This document shows, piece by piece, positions 1-7,397 of a stretch of DNA of 64,000 bases. Position 1 is the first letter of the stretch, and every line of letters starts with the position of its first letter. Position numbers and translations under genes: made by a program. The stretch is from Streptomyces sp. DvalAA-43 (GTDB lineage Bacteria; Actinomycetota; Actinomycetes; Streptomycetales; Streptomycetaceae). The DNA is taken from assembly GCF_900091725.1 (NCBI RefSeq), contig NZ_FMBW01000012.1:150099-214098 (forward strand), given 5' to 3'. The notes under the pieces are model-generated. The model saw only the letters and a list, made by a program, of their open reading frames with translations. It searched no databases and had not been told where the DNA came from.

Positions 1-648
1 CACGGAGACGGACCTGGTGCGGATCCGGCTGGAGGCGGGCACGAGTCCGAGCGGGCGCATCACCGGGTTCGGGTCGGCCAGAGCGGCCGAGAATCCCTGG
101 ACGAGGTGCATCGGGGTCGTGGGGGAGAAGACGGCATCCCAGGCGCGGCCGTGCTCGGTGCGGGCCCCGGCCCACCAGTACGCCTCGCCCGGCCCGGACT
201 GGTGGTACTGGACCCACGCGTTGCGGTCAGGGCTGACTGCGGTGAAGTGCTGCTGTCGATTGGTGGTCCATCCCTGCTGTACCAGGGGCGCCCAGGCATT
301 GGGGGCGTGAGCGGACCGCGGCTGGTGCAGTGCGTCGGTGACTCCGGCCACGATCTCCACCGGTACCTGCTTCCCGAGCATGGCGTGCCACGCTTCCTGC
401 GAGGCGGCCTGTTTGCCGGAGATCGTCCAGCCGCCGGGCTGGGTGAAGGGGTCGTATCCGATCCGGATGCTCTTGTCCGGGCTGTCGAAGACGATCGGCC
501 CGCCGGTCTTGGACTTGTCCTTCCACCCGGAGGCGCGCAGGTACTCAGTGACGTGCCGCAGGTCTCCTCCGCCGGCCAGGTGCCGCGGTTCGACCAGGTA
601 GTGCTGCTGGGGCTGCTCGAACGAGCCCCAGCCGGCCTTCTTCTTCAC
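1..648 (-). CDS. DUF317 domain protein (partial, runs off left edge)
   Basis: Only the first 216 residues are in the window; the stop lies to the left. The frame shows two DUF317-like segments. One contains HYLVEPRHLAGGG (about residues 15-27) and SPDKSIRIGYDP; the second contains SPDRNAWVQY and YWWAGARTEHG. DUF317 is an actinobacterial family of unknown function, common on Streptomyces plasmids and integrative elements. The GTG start at 648 overlaps the stop of the upstream gene (GTGA), so the two are translationally coupled. It is the last visible gene of the operon that starts at 4789. Other DUF317-type genes in the window are at 37913, 39358, 49153 and 49918. Confidence 0.85.
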   Translation of the reverse strand, partial: MKKKAGWGSFEQPQQHYLVEPRHLAGGGDLRHVTEYLRASGWKDKSKTGGPIVFDSPDKSIRIGYDPFTQPGGWTISGKQAASQEAWHAMLGKQVPVEIVAGVTDALHQPRSAHAPNAWAPLVQQGWTTNRQQHFTAVSPDRNAWVQYHQSGPGEAYWWAGARTEHGRAWDAVFSPTTPMHLVQGFSAALADPNPVMRPLGLVPASSRIRTRSVSV

Positions 649-1019
649 CGGTGCCGCCTTACAACGAGGGGCGACGCGACGGCTGGCTTCGCCGCTGACG
701 GTGTGTCGAGGGTGGTGAGGGAGCTGGTGTGCTCGTCCAGGTCAAGGCCGATGTCCTGCAGTTCGTTGGCGGCCCGGCTCAGGGCGAGACATACCTCGGG
801 GGGCAGTGCGCCGCGTTCTGCGCTGTCCTTCGCCAAGACGGCTCCTGTGTCCAAAAGGCAGGTGAACCGGCCGAGGACGCCGTCGTGCGGGTCGAGGACA
901 CGAGCGAGGATTTGGGGAACCTGATCTGCGGGCAGCTGGAAGAGGTGGGCGCTCAGTTGTGTGAGCTGACGGGTGATGTTGTCCGTTAGGTAGTCGGCGT
1001 AGGGGTACGGGTGGGGCAT
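645..1019 (-). CDS. Small helical protein of the accessory operon, unknown function
   Basis: A 124-residue protein starting MPHPYPYADYLTD. The ATG at 1019 is preceded by GGAGG at a normal distance. A longer frame to 1238 is only proline/arginine-rich sequence and was not used. Nearly the whole protein is predicted helical (ARVLDPHDGVLGRFTCLLD, then ALSRAANELQDIGLDLDEH). This resembles the C-terminal helical segments of the neighbouring proteins at 1283, 2719, 13902 and 16372, so it may be a free-standing version of that module. No catalytic motif is visible. It couples to the DUF317 gene downstream through a GTGA overlap. Confidence 0.75.
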   Translation of the reverse strand: MPHPYPYADYLTDNITRQLTQLSAHLFQLPADQVPQILARVLDPHDGVLGRFTCLLDTGAVLAKDSAERGALPPEVCLALSRAANELQDIGLDLDEHTSSLTTLDTPSAAKPAVASPLVVRRHR

Positions 1020-1282
1020 GGTCCTCCCGGATGGACGGGGCGGGTGCGGGGCCAGGGAAGGTGAGGCTGGTCGGCCTCGGGAGGGTCGCCGATGGTGGGA
1101 CCGGACGGGATGCAGGCGCGTAGGTAGCGGCGGAACACCGCGGTTGCGAGGCGGGGCTTGATGAGGTGAGAGATCGGTGGGGGCGTGCGGGGTACTACGG
1201 GTGTCTCCTGTGGGTCGTGCGGTGTGTGCCGGGGCCACCTGACGGATCTGCTGGAACAGATCGGCGGCCGGGGGCCTTCAGG

Positions 1283-1942
1283 TCAGCGGTGGCGAGTCGT
1301 GGGTGCGGGAAGTTGACCGACTGCGGGCGGTGGCGTTGTTGCCGGGGTCGGCTTCTGAGGGGCGCGCGCGGCTTGATTGCGGGCGAGGAGGACTTGGTGG
1401 GCGGCGCGCAACAGCGAGTCCGCCGTGTTCGCGAGCTGGGAGACCGGCTCGGCGTCTTCGCCCCCGCTGTTCAGATGCTGGGAACAGGCGATGACAGTCC
1501 TGACGACAACCTCGCGAGTGAGTGGCAACAGGCCCTCGGCCGGACCGGCGACCGCGGTCAGTATCTCGGCGACCTCTGTGGCGCTCTCGGCACGGGAGGC
1601 CCGTTCGGAGAGCTGGGCCAGATACCGCAGAGCCGCATCACGTTCACCGTCGGGCGTGGCTAGCGCGTTCAGCTCGGGATCGAGGTGCACGCTGTGGCCG
1701 GCGGCGAGAAGGGCATGCGAGGCAGCGGTCGCCTTCAGGCGCTGCTGCTCGACGGCAAGTCCGTGGGGCAGACGGTGGTAGTCCCGACCGGCGCCGGGTG
1801 CGTTGAGGAAGCCGCCGGCTCGCTGGAGGATGTCTGCCGCCCGCCCGTTGCCGCCAATGGCGACGACCAGCTCGGTGCGGGGGACCTTGGTGATGGTGAT
1901 GTAGTCCTGGACGAAGAAGCGCGGTTCGGTGCTGGCTTTCAT
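1283..1942 (-). CDS. Two-part protein with C-terminal helical module, unknown function
   Basis: A 219-residue protein. The N-terminal part (FFVQDYITITKVPRTELVV, then ILQRAGGFLNAPG) resembles the small alpha/beta domain of the proteins at 8596 and 11420, where an aliphatic helix is followed by a glycine and a basic strand. The C-terminal part from about residue 110 is helical (LSERASRAESATEVAEIL, then LLRAAHQVLLARNQAA) and resembles the shared module of this operon. The ATG overlaps the upstream stop (ATGA). I do not recognise a named family. The 263 bp downstream, before the next gene, hold no other gene. Confidence 0.75.
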   Translation of the reverse strand: MKASTEPRFFVQDYITITKVPRTELVVAIGGNGRAADILQRAGGFLNAPGAGRDYHRLPHGLAVEQQRLKATAASHALLAAGHSVHLDPELNALATPDGERDAALRYLAQLSERASRAESATEVAEILTAVAGPAEGLLPLTREVVVRTVIACSQHLNSGGEDAEPVSQLANTADSLLRAAHQVLLARNQAARAPQKPTPATTPPPAVGQLPAPTTRHR

Positions 1943-2691
1943 CGGGCCCGTGGGAGCGTGGACCGGGTGACGGCCGGGGTCGGAAGTGCCGTCGGCGCGG
2001 TGGACTTGGGCGGGATCCGGCCCGACGGGTGCTGGATGACGGTGGCGATGCCGTGCGTTTCGAGCTGCGGGCCTATCTCGCGCACGGCACGGGCCTGAAC
2101 GGTGGTGTCGTCGCCGCTCAGGCGATAGGCGCCGGCACCGTCAAGGACGAAGCCGTTGGCCACCAGGACGGCGGCGGCATCCGCGCCGACAGCAAAGGTG
2201 GCGAGACTTCCGTCCGGCTGCCAGGTGAGGACGACTTGGTCAGCCTGGGAGGGCTGCACATTCTCGATGGCCTTGTAGCGGACCTGGGCGAGGGAGGTTT
2301 CGTAGCGGAGCAACAGATTGCCGATCTGCTCGACGGCCTGGAACGGGTCGTCACTCAGAGCGATGCCGTTCGGCTCGCGTATCCCCCGGTAAGCCTCGTC
2401 GGGCAGGTTGCGGGGGGCGACGGCGGCTATGAGGAATCCGTCCGGGTCGTCGTGCCGGTCCATGACGATGAGCTGGGCACCGTCCGGCCGGGAGAGGACG
2501 GCCGCGTGCTGGAGCGGGTGCTCGGCGAGGGACTCGGCGACGAGGTCCAGGTCCCAGACCCGGTCGGTCAGTTCAGCGAGGGCGTCCTTGGCGTCCGGCG
2601 GGAGGTGGGCGGTGCTCCAGACTCCGGGGAGTTCGCTCGCGAGGATGTCGGCGTACGAGGCGAGGCGCTCGGTGATTTCGTGGTCGTGCAT
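1939..2691 (-). CDS. Conserved actinobacterial protein, paralogue of the 15542 gene
   Basis: A 250-residue protein of unknown function. It shares an ordered set of motifs with the protein at 15542-16336: an N-terminal LP-G-W segment, then REPNGIALSDDP here against EEPNGIAVPNDP there, a following LLLRYETSLAQV helix, and a C-terminal half of the form GFVLDGAGAYRLSGDD. The two are diverged copies of one gene inside the same gene block. It is probably cytoplasmic, with no signal peptide or membrane segment. ATG at 2691 has AAGGA upstream; the stop overlaps the next start by ATGA. Confidence 0.75.
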   Translation of the reverse strand: MHDHEITERLASYADILASELPGVWSTAHLPPDAKDALAELTDRVWDLDLVAESLAEHPLQHAAVLSRPDGAQLIVMDRHDDPDGFLIAAVAPRNLPDEAYRGIREPNGIALSDDPFQAVEQIGNLLLRYETSLAQVRYKAIENVQPSQADQVVLTWQPDGSLATFAVGADAAAVLVANGFVLDGAGAYRLSGDDTTVQARAVREIGPQLETHGIATVIQHPSGRIPPKSTAPTALPTPAVTRSTLPRAR

Positions 2692-2718
2692 GGTGTCTGT
2701 CCTTGGGCGAGGTGGGGG

Positions 2719-3414
2719 TCAGCGGCGCAGCCCGGCGGCCACCGGGGGAGGCGGGGCAGGCGTCGTGCGCGGCGGGGGCGGGCAGGCGCACACGGCGGAG
2801 CGTTCGCGTTCGGTGGCGGGGACCTCTTCGGTGCAGGTGCTGCGGCCAGGGTGCGGGGTGTGCCGGTCGGCTAGGTCGTTGCGGGTGTGGACGAGGTCGG
2901 CGCGGATGGTCTGCAGGTGCTCGTCGGCGAGGTAGCGCAGCCGCCGGGCGATGTGCGGGTCAGCGGCTTCGCCGAGGCCCTCGTGGAACTCGGCCGTGGC
3001 GGTGAGGATTTCGCCGAGGCCGGCGAGGATGCCGTCGTGGGCGGCGGTCAGCTCGGTGAGGGTGTCGGCTGCCTCGTCGGTCGTGGTGGCTTCACGGATC
3101 TGCTCGGCGAGGTGGGTGACGGAGGCGCCCAGCGGCGGGTAACTGGGCCACCGCGAGTCGGTGTCGAAGTCCTCGTCGCAGTCGACGTGGTATCCGGCGG
3201 ACCGAAGGCGGGCGACTGCTTCGGTGGCGAGGCGGGATTCCTCGGGTCGGGCGAGGCCGGTGGGGGCGCGGTGGTAGGTCTCGTGGACGCGGACGACCGG
3301 GACGAATCCGGTGCGCTGGAGGACGCTGTGGGCTTCGGGGTCTCCTCCGCGTGCGAGAAGTTCATCGGAGTGCGGGTCGTGGCGGATGTCCAGGAAGCGG
3401 TCGGCAACGGACAA
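2719..3414 (-). CDS. Paralogue of the 11761 protein with C-terminal helical module
   Basis: A 231-residue protein. Residues 1-90 include HSVLQRTGFVPVVRVHETYH and RLRSAGYHVDCDEDFD. They match in order the protein at 11761-12216 (QAAQDLRAQGYAVHVDTDIA), which suggests a duplicated small alpha/beta domain. Residues about 100-185 are helical (THLAEQIREATTTDEAADTL, then RRLRYLADEHLQTIRADL) and resemble the shared module. The tail is proline-rich. The start is TTG at 3414, preceded by a GAGGAG-rich stretch. No known function. Confidence 0.72.
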   Translation of the reverse strand: MSVADRFLDIRHDPHSDELLARGGDPEAHSVLQRTGFVPVVRVHETYHRAPTGLARPEESRLATEAVARLRSAGYHVDCDEDFDTDSRWPSYPPLGASVTHLAEQIREATTTDEAADTLTELTAAHDGILAGLGEILTATAEFHEGLGEAADPHIARRLRYLADEHLQTIRADLVHTRNDLADRHTPHPGRSTCTEEVPATERERSAVCACPPPPRTTPAPPPPVAAGLRR

Positions 3415-3432
3415 AGAGGCGTTTCTCCTCTC

Positions 3433-4287
3433 CTACGGTGATCGGTGGGCGGAGGGCTGGGCAGCGGGTGGCGCAGCGGCTGCAGGGGGAGAGACCGCAG
3501 CTCTCAGCTGGGCTGCCGTGGTGTCGAGGTCTTGCTGGACGGAATGGAGCCGACGGACGATCAGCCCCAGGCGAAGCATCGTGGCGTCATCGGCGGCACC
3601 CGGCTGCCGTGCGATCTGGTGAGCGGTGTGCTCGACGAGGTCGCGCACCCAGGCCAGTGGCCCGGCCTGCTCGTCGGCGAGCTGCGACAGGATGGTCGCC
3701 AGCTGTGCCGAGGCAGTAGGTACGGGACGGACACCGGTCTGCGACTGATGAGTGGTTTGTGCTGGAATGAGGCGCAGGTCCTGCTCGATGCGGCGGGCCT
3801 CGTCCGACAGACGCCGCGGGACATCGGCCGGCTGCGTGTGCCAGGAGCCGTCGAGGCGTATCAGGTTGGCGATCAGGTCGAGGCGTCCGGGCTGGGCCTG
3901 GACGGCGATCCACCGGCAGCCTCTTTCGTCGCCCGGGACTTCGATGCCGGCGGCGCGGGCGAGCCGGTGAGCGGCTTCGGCCCATTCGGGGCCGGTCAGC
4001 TCACGGTCGTCGGGGTGGAGCCGGACGTCGAGGTGGAAGATCGCGTGCCGGTCGTCCTCCGGGCTGGCGGCGAACGGGTGCTCCATGTACGGGTCTTCGA
4101 GGTGCTCAGCCCACTGGACGGACGTCCAGATCTTCTGCTCGTCGTCCAACGTGTAGTAGTCGAGGCCCGGCCAGTGGGCGACGATTGTGTGGTCGGTGAG
4201 TCCTTCGGCCGCTGACACCGGGCGGCCCAGTGCCTCGGCGAGGGGGCCCTGCGGGGTGTGGGCGCGAATGTGGAGGCGGGGGATCAC
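3433..4287 (-). CDS. Relaxase-like protein lacking the HxH metal site
   Basis: A 284-residue protein, with GTG at 4287 preferred over a longer frame whose extra N-terminus is arginine/proline-rich. Residues 81-165 line up with the core of the relaxase at 52833-54560. HAIFHLDVRL corresponds to KHVWHLSVRA, LTGPEWAEAAHRLARAAGI to LTDEQWAQIARRMVAATGI, and ERGCRWIAVQ to DAGCRWAAVR. The catalytic HADDHIH of the relaxase is replaced here by AQPGRLDL (residues 131-138), so two metal-ligand histidines are missing. Residues 200-275 form a helical tail. The likely role is DNA or partner binding rather than nicking, perhaps as a modulator of transfer. Function is inferred. Confidence 0.75.
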   Translation of the reverse strand: MIPRLHIRAHTPQGPLAEALGRPVSAAEGLTDHTIVAHWPGLDYYTLDDEQKIWTSVQWAEHLEDPYMEHPFAASPEDDRHAIFHLDVRLHPDDRELTGPEWAEAAHRLARAAGIEVPGDERGCRWIAVQAQPGRLDLIANLIRLDGSWHTQPADVPRRLSDEARRIEQDLRLIPAQTTHQSQTGVRPVPTASAQLATILSQLADEQAGPLAWVRDLVEHTAHQIARQPGAADDATMLRLGLIVRRLHSVQQDLDTTAAQLRAAVSPPAAAAPPAAQPSAHRSP

Positions 4288-4363
4288 GTCTGAGTGCTTC
4301 CGGAGGCGGTGACCCTCGTCTTGAGGAGGGGCAGCACACGGACGGGGCGGAGCACGGGGAGGG

Positions 4364-4789
4364 TCACCGGCCGCTCCGGACATCGGCGATGTGCACCAGC
4401 TGGTTGAGGGCGGTAACGGTGTACCACCCGCAGTCGACCAGCGAGTCGTGCCCGGCATACTTCGGCAGCAGGCGGTCCTCCATGGCACGCAGATAGATCA
4501 GGCAGTCCGGGCAGCGGCGCGAGAGGTGCACGAGGTAGCGGGGGTGGGCGGTGACGTACGTCTGCGCGCCTCCGGTGGCATCGCGCAGCCGCCATCCGTC
4601 CTCGTCGGTCGGGGTGTGCCAGGACGGGGCGACGATGCGCATCGCGTCCCCCCACAGCTCCCCGCCGGCAACCCCTTTGAGGACGATGATCTGGTCACCG
4701 GCCTGGAAGTGCTGATGGGTGATGTCCCGTGAGGGGGTGAGCGGGTCGTGTGCCGGAGTCGGCGGAGGTGTCCAGGGCTGCGGAATCAT
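4364..4789 (-). CDS. Hypothetical protein, first gene of the 4789 operon
   Basis: A 141-residue protein of unknown function with ATG at 4789 and AAGGAC upstream. It contains HQHFQAGDQIIVLKG, a beta-rich stretch (ELWGDAMRIVAP), and two cysteine spacings (RRCPDCLIYL; later a single Cys in LVDCGWYTVTALNQLV). The CPDC pair is a possible metal or redox site, but only two ligands are clear. It is the first gene behind the palindromic element at 4842-4868, so it is probably the first gene transcribed from that promoter, followed by the genes down to position 1. The 76-bp gap to the next start may hold a ribosome site only. Confidence 0.7.
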   Translation of the reverse strand: MIPQPWTPPPTPAHDPLTPSRDITHQHFQAGDQIIVLKGVAGGELWGDAMRIVAPSWHTPTDEDGWRLRDATGGAQTYVTAHPRYLVHLSRRCPDCLIYLRAMEDRLLPKYAGHDSLVDCGWYTVTALNQLVHIADVRSGR

Positions 4790-4826
4790 GCGGGTCCTTC
4801 CACACGGAGCGGGTAGCGGCGGGAGG

Positions 4827-4868
4827 ATCAATAGTCCGGGTGATCGCCGGTTTGGCTAACCGGCGATC
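4827..4868 (-). promoter_or_regulatory. Palindromic operator/promoter element, copy 1
   Basis: A perfect inverted repeat with 11-base arms GATCGCCGGTT and AACCGGCGATC around a 5-base centre lies at 4842-4868. Read on the minus strand it continues into CCGGACTATTGAT. A second copy at 29214-29255 on the plus strand has the same palindrome and the matching tail CCGGACTCTTTAT. The conservation runs over about 42 bases, longer than a palindrome alone. It sits 38 bases before the ATG at 4789. An operator overlapping a promoter is the simplest reading. Confidence 0.7.
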
Positions 4869-4889
4869 CGCCGCTATGTTCCGCTTCCG

Positions 4890-5387
4890 TCAGCGGAACG
4901 GATTCTCCGTCCCGCGGTCGCCCTCGCCTGCGGCATCGAGGAGTTCGAGCAGGTCAGTGCCCTCGGCCTCACGCTGATCGATCCACCAGCCGGCGCGGGC
5001 GACGGAGCGGGCCTTCTCCTCCAGCTTCGCCCAGTCCGCCTCGTCCCAGGACCCCTCGACCACCAGCGCGGTGTGCGCAGCCGTCATCAGCTGGTGGCGG
5101 GACCGCTCGCCCCAGGCCAGAGTCCGCTCCGGTCCCTCCAGCGGTGGCATGTCGAACTTCTCGGCCCACTCGGCAGCGGCCTGCTGCTCCTCGGCGCGCT
5201 TGGCGGCGAGCCACTTCTCCTTGGACTCCGTGTCGGAGTCACGCGACGCCTTCCAGCATTCGGTGCAGTCCCTGCCCGCGAGCCATCGAGCGAAGCTGGC
5301 GCGGCGGTCGGCGGGACGGTCGGACAGATCATGGACGATCGAGTCACCGCAAAGGTGCTCGACGGTCCATTTCGTGCGGACAGCCAT
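4890..5387 (-). CDS. Conserved hypothetical protein with paired cysteines
   Basis: A 165-residue hydrophilic protein. ATG at 5387 (MAVRTKWTVEHLCGDS) has GGAG nine bases upstream. A longer frame to 5522 adds only low-complexity residues. It contains C12 and a later CTEC pair (RDCTECWKA), then a long charged helical stretch (KEKWLAAKRAEEQQAAAEWA) and a C-terminal WWIDQREAEGTDLLELLDAA segment. A small zinc-binding N-terminus is possible but not shown. Its stop is 22 bases before the palindromic element at 4868, so it probably ends the transcript that begins near 8975 rather than belonging to the 4789 operon. Confidence 0.75.
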   Translation of the reverse strand: MAVRTKWTVEHLCGDSIVHDLSDRPADRRASFARWLAGRDCTECWKASRDSDTESKEKWLAAKRAEEQQAAAEWAEKFDMPPLEGPERTLAWGERSRHQLMTAAHTALVVEGSWDEADWAKLEEKARSVARAGWWIDQREAEGTDLLELLDAAGEGDRGTENPFR

Positions 5388-5427
5388 GGTGAATCTCCGT
5401 ACGGAATAAGAGGGTTGGAATGCCTGC

Positions 5428-5529
5428 TCAGACGCGGCGGCGGTGTCGGCCGCGGCAGTCGGCGCCCTGGTCGGGGCGGGCGAGGAGCAGGACGGTGAGA
5501 GTGAAGGCGGCACCGGCTGCACGATTCAT
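5428..5529 (-). CDS. Possible small membrane peptide, 33 residues
   Basis: An ATG at 5529 opens a 33-codon frame with a hydrophobic core (AAGAAFTLTVLLLA) followed by a charged arginine-rich tail. It fills an otherwise empty 210-base gap between the VWA gene and the gene at 5387. No convincing ribosome site is visible, so it may be chance. Small single-span peptides of this kind are common in Streptomyces transfer regions, which is the only reason to list it. Confidence 0.35.
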   Translation of the reverse strand: MNRAAGAAFTLTVLLLARPDQGADCRGRHRRRV

Positions 5530-5597
5530 GCGGCGGACGGAGGTGGTCTGGAGTGCTTGGCGGTGGTCTCGGGGACGCTTCCGCCTTCTGCGTCGTC

Positions 5598-7397
5598 TCA
5601 GCGTGTCCTGCGGATGGCGTCTGTGGCCGCCGTGGCTATGGCGACGGGAGCGCTGGAGGGCTTGGGAAGGTGCAGCAAGGTGGTCCCCGGCAAGTGGTGG
5701 GACTCCGCGGTGAGGGTGAGCTGGAGTACGGCGCAGCCAGCGGTCGTGAGCTGCTTGACGCGGGTGACGGCTTGAGCGGTTTCGTCGGGGGTGTAGATGG
5801 CGTCGGTGACGATCACGAGTAGGCGGCCGGTGCCGGGGCGGCTGAGTTCGAGGCCGTGGTCGAGCGCGTCCAGGGCGTTGGCGAGGTTGTGACTACTGCC
5901 GTTGGCACCGAACGTTGTCACGCGCTCCGGTGCCCGGTGGGTGGGTCGGTTCAGTGCGGTCAGATGCGTGTCGTAGGCGATGGTGGCGGTGCGGGAGTCG
6001 GGGTCGGTCAGGGCTGCTGCGCGTGCCACGATCCAGGCAGCGGACGCGACGGGCGCGCAGGCGGCACGCATGGAGCCGGAGACGTCGACGGCGATACCTA
6101 CGCGCAGCGGTGGGGTGGGGGAGTTCCGGCGGCGGGTGTGGGTGAACGGTTCCGCCGTGGGCACCGACCCGGACGCGCGTTGAGCGTCGCGGGCGAGGGC
6201 CGCGCGCATGTTGAGGCGGCCGGGCGGGGTGGGGCTGGTGGTCCGCTCCTCGGTCCGCTCGCGGTAGGCGGCGGCACGCAGGGCGCGGCTCAGGCGCGCG
6301 GCGGCACTCTGCTCGGCGGCGGTGGGCCTGCGGGTGCCGGTGACCGGGTTGCCGTAGGGCGCCGGTGTGCCGTCGGGGGTGACGGTGGCGCCACGGGCGT
6401 TGAAGACCGACTTGGCGGTGGCGGCGGCTTTGCGTCGCTGGCCGGCCCGCTCGGCTCGGTCCTGAGCCTGCGCCTTGGACTGCGCGGCCATGGCGTTGGT
6501 CGCTGCGGCCTGTGCCGCGAGGTCGGCGGCGTCGGTGGCTGCCATGCTGTCCATGACGACTCCCACGGCGCCGGACAGCAGATCGGTGAGGTTCTCCTGC
6601 ACGGGCAGGGCGGGGGCCGCGGAGTCCAGAGCGTCGCACCATTTTTGAGCGTGCGCGAGCATGGTCGTGGCGTCGTGGTCGGCGCACTGGTGGGCTGCGG
6701 TCCAGATGCGGGTGAGTGTGGCCAGCAGGTCCGCGCCCAGCACCTTTTCGCACAGATCGGCGACGGCCCGGGTCTCGCCGGCGTCCAGGATGCCGACGTC
6801 ACGGCGGCCGAGGACCAGGGCCGCCACGGCGGCGGCGTGCTCGATGCCCTGGAGGGTGGGGTGGGCGATGTCGGGCATGACCAGGGTTCGGGCACTGGTG
6901 CGCAGGTACGTGCGATCCGTGGGCCGCGTGATCAGGTGTGCGCCTTCGACACGGCTCTCCTCCAGCAGGAGCGCGGCCTCGACGGCACGGGGGTTCGCTC
7001 CGGCTGGCTCCGTCCAGATGGAGTGGGCCGCGTGCGCGGCCTCGTGGACGAACACTCCCCAGGCGGCGGGATACCGCTCCTCGTCGCCCACGATACGCGG
7101 ATGGATCTCGTGGGGCTGGAGCGGGGCGAACAGGCCGGCGTCGAACTCGACCTCGCCCAGAGTGGGGAAGAACGCGGCCGGTGCGCCGCTGCGCGTGCCG
7201 GGGCGGCAGGTGACGAGGAGGTCTTGGCGGCCGGAGAGGGCGACCAGCCGATCGCCGAGTTCGGCTCCCACGCGCAGCCACGCGTCCGGGGAGGAACGGG
7301 GTTGCGCGGGCGGGGCGCCGTCGTCGTCCCATCGCGCGAGGTCGGCGTCGTCGTCCGGCGTGGTGGCGGGGGACTGGACGTGGTGGTGGGCGCTCAT
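5598..7397 (-). CDS. Metallopeptidase-like and VWA domain protein
   Basis: A 599-residue protein with two recognisable parts. HEAAH at residues 118-122 (GVFVHEAAHAAHSIW), followed about 25 residues later by LLLEESRVEG, fits the DUF2201-type putative metallopeptidase domain, where a downstream Glu completes the zinc site. A VWA-like domain starts near residue 430 with the MIDAS motif DVSGS (about 437-441) and a later VTDAIYTPDE. The middle (residues 280-420) is alanine/arginine-rich and probably helical. Proteins of this type are usually paired with a MoxR AAA+ ATPase, here the upstream gene, with which it overlaps by ATGA. The role is probably metal-dependent chaperone or assembly work; the substrate is unknown. 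Confidence 0.85.
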   Translation of the reverse strand: MSAHHHVQSPATTPDDDADLARWDDDGAPPAQPRSSPDAWLRVGAELGDRLVALSGRQDLLVTCRPGTRSGAPAAFFPTLGEVEFDAGLFAPLQPHEIHPRIVGDEERYPAAWGVFVHEAAHAAHSIWTEPAGANPRAVEAALLLEESRVEGAHLITRPTDRTYLRTSARTLVMPDIAHPTLQGIEHAAAVAALVLGRRDVGILDAGETRAVADLCEKVLGADLLATLTRIWTAAHQCADHDATTMLAHAQKWCDALDSAAPALPVQENLTDLLSGAVGVVMDSMAATDAADLAAQAAATNAMAAQSKAQAQDRAERAGQRRKAAATAKSVFNARGATVTPDGTPAPYGNPVTGTRRPTAAEQSAAARLSRALRAAAYRERTEERTTSPTPPGRLNMRAALARDAQRASGSVPTAEPFTHTRRRNSPTPPLRVGIAVDVSGSMRAACAPVASAAWIVARAAALTDPDSRTATIAYDTHLTALNRPTHRAPERVTTFGANGSSHNLANALDALDHGLELSRPGTGRLLVIVTDAIYTPDETAQAVTRVKQLTTAGCAVLQLTLTAESHHLPGTTLLHLPKPSSAPVAIATAATDAIRRTR

